Shown: positions 41,996 through 49,859 of the stretch, one piece after another
Numbering within the stretch: position 1 is the stretch's first letter
Layout of the letters: every line of letters begins with the position of its first letter
Source: Novosphingobium pentaromativorans US6-1
Lineage (GTDB): Bacteria > Pseudomonadota > Alphaproteobacteria > Sphingomonadales > Sphingomonadaceae
DNA length: 64,000 bases
Assembly: GCF_000767465.1 (NCBI RefSeq)
Contig: NZ_CP009291.1
Span: forward strand, 3,204,501 to 3,268,500
Reading direction: 5' to 3'
Translations under genes and position numbers: made by a program
The notes under the pieces: generated by a model
The model's input: the letters and a program-made list of their open reading frames with translations, nothing else
Told to the model about the DNA's origin: nothing
Databases searched by the model: none

Positions 41996-43705
41996 ATGTC
42001 CGACAGTTCCAGCCCAGCCACGCCCGGCGCGCCGCATGGCGCGGCTCCGGGTTCCCGCCCGTCATCCGGTCCCTCTGCGGCAAGGGCAGGCGACACTGCG
42101 CCGCCCACGCGCTTCGGGCGGGGGTGGATACCGGCTTCGCGCGATATCGGCCTGCCGTCCGACGATTGGCCCGGCTCCGCTTGCCCTGAGCATTTCGACC
42201 GGGATTGCGGCGCCGGGGCGGCCTCGCTGTTGTCGGCCTCGTCCTTCGGGCAGGCCCGGGGCTGCGGGCAGGGGGAAGGAATGCCCACCCCTGACCCCTC
42301 CGCCAAGCGGGAGGGGAGCGTTCTGCCCCACAATGGCTGGAGCGATGCGCGCAAGGTTGCCTTCCTCCACCACCTTGCCGACCGGGGCGATGTGCGCGCG
42401 GCCTGTGCGCAAGTGGGGATGAGCCGGACGTCCGCCTATCTCCTGCGGCGGCGCGATGCGGTCTTTGCGCAAGGCTGGTCCGCCGCACTGCTCCTCGCGC
42501 GCGCCCATGCCGAGGAAGTGCTGGCGACCCGCGCGATCGACGGGGTGGACGAGGCGGTGTGGTTTCGCGGAGAGCTGGTCGGGCGGCGGCGGCGCTACGA
42601 TTCCCGCCTGCTGCTGGCCCACCTCGCGCGGCTGGACCGGCTGGCCGAGCGGCACCACATAAGCGAGCAGGCCGGACGCTTCGATGAAGTGCTGGCGCTG
42701 CTCTCGGGCGAGGCGCCGGACGCGGACTTTTTCCAGCCCCCTCTCGATCCGGCGCTCGATCCGGCGTTCGATCCCATGCTGGACGAGGGCGCGCCCGATC
42801 CGGTCCTGCCGCTCTCGCGCCGCGACTATGTCGATTGTGCCCCGGCGGACCCGGAAGGGGCCGGGCAGGACTGGGACGCTTGGCAGGTCCGCGCCTGCGA
42901 CCATGTCGACGCAGTGCTGCGGCAGGCCCGGCAGGAGCGCGAAGCGGACGTGCGCGAAGGGCAGGGCGTGGTCGCCTGGGACGGCTGGATCGGGCCGGGG
43001 CTGGACGATCTGCCAGCCGAATTCGCCTCTCCCGATGCGGGCGGGCAGGACTGTGGCGGCGATGCGGATGACGGGGCGCCGATGGAGTACAAGTCGCTGG
43101 ACGGGCCAGCGCCGTACCTCTCTGGACAGTGTAAACCGTGTAAACCTGCAGGGCCTTGCGGCGTTTTTCGAAAAATCCGCAGGCGCCGGGAACGGATTGC
43201 CGGGGCCGATGTTATCGCATGTGAAGGCCGGCGCGGTGATGCTCCCACCCCCCTCCCACCACCGCGCTGGCCGACTTTTCGCGGTGATGGATCTGCCGAA
43301 AGCGCGCAGGTTTTTCACAGGGATGCGGGGCAGGGCCGGTTAGGGCGTGATGCGCGTTCAGGCGCAGGACCCGCTCAGGCAGAGCCTGTCGAAGCCCCCC
43401 GATGCAAAAGCCCAGCGGAAAACCGAAAAAAGAAGGCTCAGTCGGCCAGGAGCGCCAGTTCCACGCGGCCCTTGCCGGCGCGGGTCAGGCCGATCTCGTC
43501 CGCGGCGGCGCGGCTGAGGTCGATCACGCGGTTGCCGTGGAACGGCCCGCGGTCGTTGATGGTGACGATCACCGAATCGCCGGTCGCCTCGTTGGTCACG
43601 CGCACCTTGCTGCCGAAGGGCAGGGTGCGGTGCGCCGCGGTCAGCGCCTGCGGGTCGAACAGGTCGCCGCTGGCGGTGCGGTTGCCGGCGAACTGGCGGC
43701 CGTAG
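41996..43705 (+). CDS. Long hypothetical protein with HTH-like core, 3' end uncertain
   Basis: Up to 569 codons from an ATG at 41996, with AGGGGGTG upstream. Residues about 118-220 form a helix-turn-helix-like domain (FLHHLADRGDVRAACAQVGM, SRTSAYLLRRRDAVFAQGW), as in terminase-small-subunit-like proteins, followed by RRRRYDSRLLLAHLARLDRL. The first 115 residues are low complexity and contain a REP-like palindrome (42284-42320). The last about 90 codons run antisense to the second rlpA gene and become Arg-rich. A more protein-like frame opens one base away at 43100-43343 (DSVNRVNLQGLAAFFEKSAG), so the real C-terminus may involve a frameshift or end near 43130. Confidence 0.55.
   Translation: MSDSSSPATPGAPHGAAPGSRPSSGPSAARAGDTAPPTRFGRGWIPASRDIGLPSDDWPGSACPEHFDRDCGAGAASLLSASSFGQARGCGQGEGMPTPDPSAKREGSVLPHNGWSDARKVAFLHHLADRGDVRAACAQVGMSRTSAYLLRRRDAVFAQGWSAALLLARAHAEEVLATRAIDGVDEAVWFRGELVGRRRRYDSRLLLAHLARLDRLAERHHISEQAGRFDEVLALLSGEAPDADFFQPPLDPALDPAFDPMLDEGAPDPVLPLSRRDYVDCAPADPEGAGQDWDAWQVRACDHVDAVLRQARQEREADVREGQGVVAWDGWIGPGLDDLPAEFASPDAGGQDCGGDADDGAPMEYKSLDGPAPYLSGQCKPCKPAGPCGVFRKIRRRRERIAGADVIACEGRRGDAPTPLPPPRWPTFRGDGSAESAQVFHRDAGQGRLGRDARSGAGPAQAEPVEAPRCKSPAENRKKKAQSARSASSTRPLPARVRPISSAAARLRSITRLPWNGPRSLMVTITESPVASLVTRTLLPKGRVRCAAVSACGSNRSPLAVRLPANWRP
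42284..42320. repeat. REP-like palindrome inside the HTH gene
   Basis: CCCCTCC (42295-42301) and GGAGGGG (42310-42316) with surrounding ACCCCTGAC and GAGCG resemble short palindromes usually seen between genes. Here it is read through in frame. Confidence 0.5.
43373..43405. repeat. REP-like element copy
   Basis: CTCAGGCAGAGCCTGTCGAA belongs to the CTTCGACAGGCTCAG element family. It lies 33 bp past the second rlpA stop (minus strand). Confidence 0.5.
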
Positions 43706-43950
43706 TAGCTCGCCATGCCCGAACCGATCGGATCGAACTCGGGCGCGTCGATTTCGGCGGGGGCGGGGGCGACATCACCGGTCGTGACGGTGGAAGCGGC
43801 AGGTGCGGTCAGCGCCGGTGCGGCCTGCTGCGGGGCCAGCTCGGGCACGGCAACGTCGGCGGCGTGGATGGGGCCTGCAAGCGGAAGCGTGACCAGTGCC
43901 GCAAGCGCGACAAGCAGGTTTGCTTTCCGGTTGCCCGGTCGAACTGCCAA
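43438..43950 (-). CDS. Second RlpA-like double-psi barrel protein
   Basis: 170 residues: signal peptide (LVALAALVTLPLAGPIHAAD), an Ala/Pro/Thr-rich linker (about 32-75), then the RlpA barrel with GMASYYGRQFAGNRTASGDL, LTAAHRTLPFGSKVRVTN and INDRGPFHGNRVIDLSRAAA. There is no lipobox, unlike the copy at 32307, so it should be soluble in the periplasm. It probably cleaves or binds peptidoglycan glycan strands. No SPOR domain. The gene is convergent with, and overlapped antisense by, the end of the HTH reading frame. Confidence 0.88.
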   Translation of the reverse strand: MAVRPGNRKANLLVALAALVTLPLAGPIHAADVAVPELAPQQAAPALTAPAASTVTTGDVAPAPAEIDAPEFDPIGSGMASYYGRQFAGNRTASGDLFDPQALTAAHRTLPFGSKVRVTNEATGDSVIVTINDRGPFHGNRVIDLSRAAADEIGLTRAGKGRVELALLAD

Positions 43951-44102
43951 GATTCCCCACTCCGTCCCGTTTCAGGTGAGGGGGACTCCTACATGCCGCA
44001 ACGCAAAAAGGGGACTCATGCAAAAGCGGCCCGTCGCGCTTTGGCAACGGACCGCCGGAATGTGTTAACCGTTTGAGAGGATTCGCCTTCCCGGTTGCGG
44101 TT

Positions 44103-44172
44103 CCGGCCCGCGCCCCCTCCCGGCCTCCCACGGGACGATGCTGATGGGAGGCCGGGAGGGGGCGCGGGCCGG
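44103..44172. repeat. Perfect 28-bp inverted repeat after argG
   Basis: Arms 44103-44130 (starts CCGGCCCGCGCCCC) and 44145-44172 (ends GGGGCGCGGGCCGG) are exact complements with a 14-nt spacer. It lies between the argG terminator-like hairpin and the second rlpA gene. No coding frame explains it. Confidence 0.85.
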
Positions 44173-44178
44173 TGCCGC

Positions 44179-44202
44179 AAGGCGCACCTTCCGGTGCGCC
44201 TT
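44179..44202. terminator. Hairpin directly after argG
   Basis: AAGGCGCACC and GGTGCGCCTT form a perfect 10-bp stem with a TTCC/GGAA loop, 7 bp past the argG stop on the minus strand. No T-run follows, but the long inverted repeat next to it would add to termination. Confidence 0.65.
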
Positions 44203-44209
44203 CAAGACG

Positions 44210-45427
44210 TTACTTCGCGTCGCGCTGGGCCAGCAACCGCAAACGCAGGGCGTTGAGCTTGATGAATCCGGCGGCGTCCTTCTGGTCGTAGGCGCCCGCA
44301 TCGTCCTCGAACGTGACATGGCGTTCGGAGTACAGCGAATCGGGCGACTTGCGGCCGACCACCGAGGCCATGCCCTTGTAGAGCTTGAGCCGGACGGTGC
44401 CGTTGACGCGCAGCTGGCTGTGGTCGATCGCGGCCTGCAGCATCTCGCGCTCCGGGGCGAACCAGAAGCCGTTGTACAGCAGTTCCGCGTACTTCGGCAT
44501 CAGCTCGTCCTTGAGGTGCGCGGCGCCGCGGTCGAGCGTGATCTGCTCGATCCCGCGGTGGGCAGCGGCGTAGATCGTGCCACCCGGCGTCTCGTACATG
44601 CCGCGCGACTTCATGCCGACGAAGCGGTTCTCGACGAGGTCGAGGCGGCCGATGCCGTGCTTGCGGCCCAGCTCGTTGAGCTGGGTGAGCAGGGTGGCCG
44701 GGCTCATCGCCACGCCGTTGAGCGCGACGCCGTCACCCTTGTCGAAGTCGACGGTGATGTATTCCGGCTGGTCCGGCGCATCCTCGGGATTGACGGTGCG
44801 CGAATAGACGTAGTCGGGGGTCTCTTCCCACGGATCCTCGAGCACCTTGCCCTCCGACGAGGTGTGCAGGAGGTTGGCGTCGGTCGAGAACGGGCTTTCG
44901 CCGCGCTTGTCCTTCGGCACCGGGATCTGGTGGGCCTCGGCCCAGGCGATCAGCGCGGTGCGCGAATTGAGGTCCCACTCGCGCCAGGGAGCGATGACCT
45001 TGATGTTCGGATCGAGGGCGTAGGCCGACAGCTCGAAGCGGACCTGGTCGTTGCCCTTGCCGGTTGCGCCGTGGGCGACGGCGTCGGCGCCGGTCTCGTG
45101 GGCGATTTCGATGAGGCGCTTGGAGATCAGCGGACGCGCGATCGAGGTGCCGAGCAGGTAGTCGCCCTCGTAGCGGGCATTGGCACGGAACATCGGGAAC
45201 ACGAAGTCACGCACGAATTCTTCGCGCAGGTCGTCGATGTAGATGTGTTCGTCGGGAATGCCCATGAGCTTGGCCTTGGCGCGAGCGGGTTCAAGCTCCT
45301 CGCCCTGGCCGAGGTCGGCCGTGAAGGTCACGACCTCGCAATTGTAGGTGACCTGCAGCCACTTGAGGATGACGCTGGTATCAAGCCCACCGGAATAGGC
45401 GAGGACGACCTTCTTGATATCGGACAT
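44210..45427 (-). CDS. argG: Argininosuccinate synthase
   Basis: 405 residues, usual length. The ATP-binding PP-loop [12 protein letters not shown] is at 10-21, followed by [27 protein letters not shown] and [19 protein letters not shown]. The enzyme joins citrulline and aspartate using ATP in arginine synthesis. It is a single gene here, without argH or other arg genes nearby. Two strong hairpins follow it. Confidence 0.97.
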   Translation of the reverse strand: MSDIKKVVLAYSGGLDTSVILKWLQVTYNCEVVTFTADLGQGEELEPARAKAKLMGIPDEHIYIDDLREEFVRDFVFPMFRANARYEGDYLLGTSIARPLISKRLIEIAHETGADAVAHGATGKGNDQVRFELSAYALDPNIKVIAPWREWDLNSRTALIAWAEAHQIPVPKDKRGESPFSTDANLLHTSSEGKVLEDPWEETPDYVYSRTVNPEDAPDQPEYITVDFDKGDGVALNGVAMSPATLLTQLNELGRKHGIGRLDLVENRFVGMKSRGMYETPGGTIYAAAHRGIEQITLDRGAAHLKDELMPKYAELLYNGFWFAPEREMLQAAIDHSQLRVNGTVRLKLYKGMASVVGRKSPDSLYSERHVTFEDDAGAYDQKDAAGFIKLNALRLRLLAQRDAK

Positions 45428-45527
45428 GACGCTTGCGAGCTCCGCTGGAATCGACGCTGGAATTGCGACGCGCGCCTAACAGCGGGGGCGGTTCGGCGCA
45501 ATGCCGGTGTTAAAAAGGCGCTTGCAA

Positions 45528-46790
45528 TCAACCGGCGCGAAGCAGCTCTTTCTCCCGCGCTGCCATGTAGTCCCGGGTGAGGGGCAGGGCCCGCCGGCTG
45601 CGGGTGTACTGGATCTGGTAGTTGCACATGCTCCCGCTCTCGAACGCGGCGGTGGCGCCGGCGAGGTAGAAGATCCACATGCGGTAGAACCGCTCGCCGT
45701 AGAGGCCGACGATCTCGTCCTTGTGGGCGACGCAGCGCTTGTACCATTCGCGCAGGGTCAGTGCGTAGTGCAGGCGCAGGTTCTCCACATCGGCGGCGAT
45801 CAGGCGATAGCGTTCGCTGGCCGCGACGGTTTCGCTCAGCGCGGGGATGTAGCCGCCCGGAAAGATGTACTTGCGGGTGAAGGCATCTGTCGAGCCCGGG
45901 CCGCCCATGCGCCCGATGGTGTGCAGGAGCATGACACCGTCGTCGACGAGGAGCTTCGCGCAGTCCTGGAAGAAGCGGTTGAACTGCGCCTGCCCGACAT
46001 GCTCGAACATGCCGACCGAGACGATGCGGTCGAACTTCTCACCCTGGGCCGCAAGATCGCGGTAGTCGACCAGTTCGAAGCGGGTTCGGCCCGCCACGCC
46101 CGCGGCCTCGGCCCGTTTGCGTGCAAGGGCAAGCTGTTCTTCGCTCAAGGTGATGCCAAGAACCTGAACGTCGGCATGCCTTGCCAGGTAGATCGCCATA
46201 CCGCCCCAACCGCAGCCGATGTCCAGCACCCGCTGGCCGGGAGCGAGCACGAGCTTGGCTGTGATATGCGCGAGCTTGGCCTCCTGAGCCTGCTCCAGCG
46301 TCATGCTGTCGCTTCCGTCCGCATTCGGCCAGTAGGCGCAGCTGTACTGCATGTGGTCGCGATCGAGGAACAGCGTGTAGAGATCGTTACCGATGTCGTA
46401 GTGGTGCGCGATATTGGCCTTCGCGCGGGCGGCCTTGTTGATCCCGTCGATCACGGTGAGCGCGCGGGCACCGATCTTCTTGAGCTTCGATCCTTCACCG
46501 AAACTGCCGCCGCGATCCCACGGTCGATTGGCGCGCAGGAGCTGGACCAGTTCCATGATGTCCCCGCGCTCGACCAGAAGCTGGCCATCCATGAAAGCCT
46601 CGGCAGCGCCCAGTCGCGGGTCGAGGATGATCTTGCGCTCGGCTATGGGATCGGTGAAGCGCACGGCGACTTCGGGAAAACCGGGTTCCGGCGAGCCCTT
46701 TCGCGTTCTGCTGCCGTCCGAATAGGTGATCTCGAGAATGCCCCTGCGAACCGCCTTGCCGAGAAATCGTTCGAGCAACATTTTCGACAT
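45528..46790 (-). CDS. cfa: Cyclopropane-fatty-acyl-phospholipid synthase family methyltransferase
   Basis: 420 residues from the ATG at 46790; an upstream start at 46886 is less likely. The N-terminal lipid-binding domain is followed by the SAM motif VLDIGCGWGGMAIYLA, then GITLSEEQLALARKRA, VSVGMFEHVG and the C-terminal YRMWIFYLAGATAAFESG. It methylenates double bonds of membrane phospholipids, giving cyclopropane rings. HHYDIGNDLYTLFLD just ahead of the SAM motif is typical. It is 134 bp from the next gene and probably single. Confidence 0.94.
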   Translation of the reverse strand: MSKMLLERFLGKAVRRGILEITYSDGSRTRKGSPEPGFPEVAVRFTDPIAERKIILDPRLGAAEAFMDGQLLVERGDIMELVQLLRANRPWDRGGSFGEGSKLKKIGARALTVIDGINKAARAKANIAHHYDIGNDLYTLFLDRDHMQYSCAYWPNADGSDSMTLEQAQEAKLAHITAKLVLAPGQRVLDIGCGWGGMAIYLARHADVQVLGITLSEEQLALARKRAEAAGVAGRTRFELVDYRDLAAQGEKFDRIVSVGMFEHVGQAQFNRFFQDCAKLLVDDGVMLLHTIGRMGGPGSTDAFTRKYIFPGGYIPALSETVAASERYRLIAADVENLRLHYALTLREWYKRCVAHKDEIVGLYGERFYRMWIFYLAGATAAFESGSMCNYQIQYTRSRRALPLTRDYMAAREKELLRAG

Positions 46791-46923
46791 ATGCTTATGA
46801 TCCCGCTGGATAATTCTATTACCTACGGAGCCTGAACCGGTCGCAGTGCGACTGGTTCCGGGCCATGTGGGCAGCGTAGCCGGCAATTGGCCACTGGCAA
46901 GGACTTATCCGGAACCAGCTACG

Positions 46924-47679
46924 CTATTGCCGGGCGAGGAACAGAACATCGCGCTCCTGGGCGAGAAGGTGCTGGCCGGAATCGACGAACACGGTTTCTC
47001 CGCTCGCAAGCCAGCCCTGCGCCAGGAACAGGGCCGTTTCGGCAATGTCCTGCGGCGAGGTCTTGCGGCCCAGCAGGTTCATGCGGTGGGACACTTCGGT
47101 TTCGGCTTCGGTCTGGTCATGACTGGCCAGGATTGCCCCGGGGGCAATGCCATAGATGCGGTCCTCTGCATGGGTGCGGGCCATCGACAGCATCGGAATG
47201 GTTGCGGCCAACGCGTGCTTGCTCATCGTGTAGGAAAAGAAGTCCGGATTGGGGTTTAGCAGCTTCTGGTCGGTGACATGGATCACCCGTCGCCCGCCCC
47301 CTGCCTGCGCATGGTGGAGGTAGGTCTGGGCAAGCAGCGCCGGGGTGCACGCATTGACCTGCATCGCCTTGGCGAAGGTGGACGTGTCGAGCGCCTCTGC
47401 CGTATCGAGATCGAACACACCTGCGCAGTTGATCAGCACCCGCCAGTCCTGGAGCCGGGCGGCAAGGCTTTCCACCAGTGCAATGGCGGCCCGTCCATCG
47501 CCCAGGTCGCAGCTGACGATTTCGGCGGAAGGAAGCTGTCCCGCCAGCGCCTCGGCCTGCGCGGTCGACTGGCCGTAGTGAATTACGACGTGCCAACCGG
47601 CGGCTCCGAAGGCACGCGCAATGGCCGCGCCGATCCGTTTCGCACCGCCCGTCACCATCATCGTCGGTCGCATGGTCAT
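46924..47679 (-). CDS. SDR-family oxidoreductase, pteridine-reductase (FolM)-like
   Basis: 251 residues. The cofactor loop reads TGGAKRIGAAIARAFGAAG: the Arg in place of the usual Gly (TGxxxRIG) is typical of pteridine reductases such as PTR1 and FolM rather than general SDRs. VLINCAGVFD, the catalytic YTMSKHAL (Tyr and Lys) and the C-terminal SGETVFVDSGQHL follow. It may reduce dihydrobiopterin or dihydromonapterin. The gene order gives no independent support. It could also be an ordinary SDR of another pathway. Confidence 0.8.
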   Translation of the reverse strand: MTMRPTMMVTGGAKRIGAAIARAFGAAGWHVVIHYGQSTAQAEALAGQLPSAEIVSCDLGDGRAAIALVESLAARLQDWRVLINCAGVFDLDTAEALDTSTFAKAMQVNACTPALLAQTYLHHAQAGGGRRVIHVTDQKLLNPNPDFFSYTMSKHALAATIPMLSMARTHAEDRIYGIAPGAILASHDQTEAETEVSHRMNLLGRKTSPQDIAETALFLAQGWLASGETVFVDSGQHLLAQERDVLFLARQ

Positions 47680-47801
47680 GTGGCTTCAGGAATGTTGTTT
47701 TGGGTCATCGGCCTTATTGGAGCATATACAGCCGGCCGGGGAAAGCGCTGGAATTCCAGTCCTTCGCAACTATCGCTGCGCCAGATGAACGCAAAGCGAA
47801 A

Positions 47802-47831
47802 GGGCGCCCCGTCGGTTTCGACGGGACGCCC
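47802..47831. terminator. Intrinsic terminator of the glycine-zipper gene
   Basis: GGGCGCCCCGTCG (47802-47814) and CGACGGGACGCCC (47819-47831) pair at 12 of 13 positions with a 4-nt loop. On the minus strand the stem is followed by a T-rich TTTCGCTTT run, 28 bp after the stop of the glycine-zipper gene. Confidence 0.75.
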
Positions 47832-47859
47832 CAAGCGTCTTGAGGCAATGCCGCTCAGG

Positions 47860-48243
47860 TCAGCGGCACTTGAGATCGCCGCGGTCGATCGTGCGGCCGA
47901 GCAGGCCGCCGGCAACGCCGCCAAGGATCGCTCCAAGCGTCTTGTCGCCGTTACCCGCCAGTTCGTGCCCGGCGAGAGCGCCGACGCCGGCACCGATGAT
48001 CAGACCGGTCGTACCGTTGTCACGGCGGCAGTAATAGCGGCCATCGCGTCCACGCCAGACGCGGTCGCGGCGCGTGATGCGACGTGGTTCGTAATAACGG
48101 CCGCGCGAATCGTACATGCGGTGATGGCGTTCCTTTTCGCGATAGCCGTGGGCTGGTGCCCAGTGCGGCGGATCCGCGGCGGCCGGCACGGCCGGGATCG
48201 CCAAGGCGGCGGCCGTGAAAGCCAGAATGGATTTCTTGAACAT
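47860..48243 (-). CDS. Glycine-zipper 2TM domain protein
   Basis: 127 residues from the ATG at 48243. Signal peptide (cleavage near VPAAAD), a basic Tyr/Arg/His-rich middle, then the glycine zipper TTGLIIGAGVGALAGHELAG and KTLGAILGGVAGGLLGRTID, ending DLKCR. Two cysteines (C72 and C126) bracket the zipper. Such proteins are found in the outer membrane or envelope (17-kDa antigen/SlyB-like) but most have no known role. It is divergent from the PhzF-family gene, with repeated GGTTCA palindromes between. Confidence 0.87.
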   Translation of the reverse strand: MFKKSILAFTAAALAIPAVPAAADPPHWAPAHGYREKERHHRMYDSRGRYYEPRRITRRDRVWRGRDGRYYCRRDNGTTGLIIGAGVGALAGHELAGNGDKTLGAILGGVAGGLLGRTIDRGDLKCR

Positions 48244-48289
48244 TGCGTCCTCCTGCAAGTGCCTGTCTTGAACCTTTGAATTGCTTTTT

Positions 48290-48401
48290 GGTTCACCTGA
48301 ACCCAACGCTGGATGAACGGTTCGTTGGGTCGCCGGGACTGGAGACAGACCGATGTAATCCTGCGATGAAGTGAACTGCAATGATGAAAGGTTCATTAGG
48401 T
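48290..48401. promoter_or_regulatory. Cluster of GGTTCA/TGAACC palindromes in a divergent promoter region
   Basis: A perfect 14-bp palindrome GGTTCACCTGAACC (48290-48303), a hairpin with arms ACCCAACG (48301-48308) and CGTTGGGT (48323-48330), and two direct repeats TGAACGGTTCGTTGGGT (48314-48330) and TGAAAGGTTCATTAGGT (48385-48401, 14 of 17 identical) lie between the glycine-zipper and PhzF-family genes. They may be operator sites for one regulator. The regulator is unknown. Confidence 0.45.
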
Positions 48402-49239
48402 GCAAATCGATCTCGTCGATGTCTTTGGGTCCGGACCGCTGAGCGGCAATCCCCTGGCCGTCGTGCGCGGAGCTGAGGATCTCGAAGCCGACGCGATGTT
48501 GAAGCTGACGCGATGGCTCGGCTATTCGGAAACGACCTTCATCCTGCCGCCGACCGACACCGCCGCCGATTACCGCGTACGCATCTTCTATCCGGCGGGT
48601 GAGCTGCCTTTCGCCGGGCATCCGACGCTGGGCACGGCCCATGCCTGGCTTGCCTCGGGCGGTGTTCCCAAACATGCGGGCAGGATCATGCAGGAATGCG
48701 GCATCGGCCTTGTCGAAGTGCGGCAGGATGCCGACCGGCTGGCATTTCGCGCACCTGACCTGCGGCGCTCAGGGCCGCTGTCGCAAGCCGATCGGGCTGA
48801 AACGATCCGTCTCACCGGCGTCGACGAAGAGCAGGTCATTGCCGCAGTGCATGCCGACAACGGTCCAGGCTGGAAGCTCCTCCACCTCAAGTCTGCAGAG
48901 CAGGTTCTTGCGGTAAACCCGGTGCCGCGTGCGCCGATGCCGACCGATGTCGGCCTGCTTGGTGCCTGGGGGGCGGGGGATGAAAAGCAATTCGAGGTCC
49001 GCGCATTCTTCGCCGATTCGACCGGGACCATTGTCGAGGATCCGGTGACCGGCAGTCTCAATGCCGCCGTGGCGCAGTACCTCTTCGAGCAAGGGCTCGC
49101 GAGTGGCAGCTACCTTGCCGGGCAGGGCCAGAGGACCGGTGCCGACGGTCATGTGCATTGTTGGAAAGACGCCGACGGTTCGATCTGGGTTGCTGGGCGC
49201 GTCGAAACGGTGGCGCAAGGCGCAAGCCTGACCTTCTGA
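48400..49239 (+). CDS. PhzF-family epimerase/isomerase
   Basis: 279 residues from a GTG at 48400 with AAAGG about 8 bases upstream. The DAP-epimerase-like fold is marked by VDVFGSGPLSGNPLAVV, the catalytic acid region GYSETTFILPP (Glu44 equivalent), FYPAGELPFAGHPTLGTAHA and EDPVTGSLNAAVAQYL. The family includes phenazine biosynthesis isomerase PhzF, but most members sit outside phenazine clusters, as here, and their substrates are unknown. Confidence 0.9.
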   Translation: MQIDLVDVFGSGPLSGNPLAVVRGAEDLEADAMLKLTRWLGYSETTFILPPTDTAADYRVRIFYPAGELPFAGHPTLGTAHAWLASGGVPKHAGRIMQECGIGLVEVRQDADRLAFRAPDLRRSGPLSQADRAETIRLTGVDEEQVIAAVHADNGPGWKLLHLKSAEQVLAVNPVPRAPMPTDVGLLGAWGAGDEKQFEVRAFFADSTGTIVEDPVTGSLNAAVAQYLFEQGLASGSYLAGQGQRTGADGHVHCWKDADGSIWVAGRVETVAQGASLTF

Positions 49240-49327
49240 ACTCACCCGTTGCGAAGCAGGGGTTGTTGGCGGCTCTGCCACCTTGCCATGCCGAAACTCT
49301 CCGCCTCGTTCAGCACGGGCGTGGCGA

Positions 49328-49819
49328 TCAGACCTCGACGAAAGTGCCTGCCTCACGATCCTTGCGGACCTTCAGGCCATCGAAGACCGACCCGTTCATC
49401 GTGATCCAAACCCCGGGGCTGGCCGCCTGACAGCAGGCGAAGGCCATGCCAAGGTTGAACGCGGCATCGCTTTCCGAAAACCTTGCCGGGGCCAGCGCGC
49501 CAGCCAGCACGACAGTCTTGTCGGTGAGGTGCGCCAACGCCTGCGCCGTTACAGCCATCGTGTCGGTGCCGTGGGTCACGACGACGCGCTTCTCCGGCGC
49601 ATTGGCAATCGTCGCGGCGATCAGTGCGCGATCCTCGTCAGTCAGCTCGAGGCTGTCCTTGCGCATCAGTTCGACGATCCGGAACGGATGCGTCACGCGC
49701 GCAATCTTCAGCAGCTTCTCGATCACGCTTTCGGTGATCTGGTACTCGCTGAGCGCGTCGAAATACTGCTTGTCGATGGTGCCGCCGGTGGTGACGACGA
49801 GAATGGGTGACCTGTCCAT
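49328..49819 (-). CDS. Short asparaginase-domain protein
   Basis: 163 residues from the ATG at 49819, about half the length of L-asparaginase. It keeps the key residues of the N-terminal active site: Thr14 in TTGGTID, Thr85-Asp86 in THGTDTM and Lys101 in DKTVVLAGAL. It lacks the second domain that completes the tetramer of classical enzymes. Similar short proteins exist in databases as asparaginase-domain proteins. It could hydrolyse asparagine or another amide. It ends the minus-strand run that includes the hut genes but is 40 bp from hutU, so cotranscription is possible. Confidence 0.85.
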   Translation of the reverse strand: MDRSPILVVTTGGTIDKQYFDALSEYQITESVIEKLLKIARVTHPFRIVELMRKDSLELTDEDRALIAATIANAPEKRVVVTHGTDTMAVTAQALAHLTDKTVVLAGALAPARFSESDAAFNLGMAFACCQAASPGVWITMNGSVFDGLKVRKDREAGTFVEV

Positions 49820-49859
49820 GGCGGTGCCTTTAGCCGGGGAGTAGCGCGATAGGCAATCG

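Noticed and set aside
40478..43705. Prophage or integrated element around the ATPase and HTH genes
   Set aside because: No integrase, attachment-site repeat or phage structural gene is present; only the ATPase gene is AT-rich while the HTH gene has normal composition.
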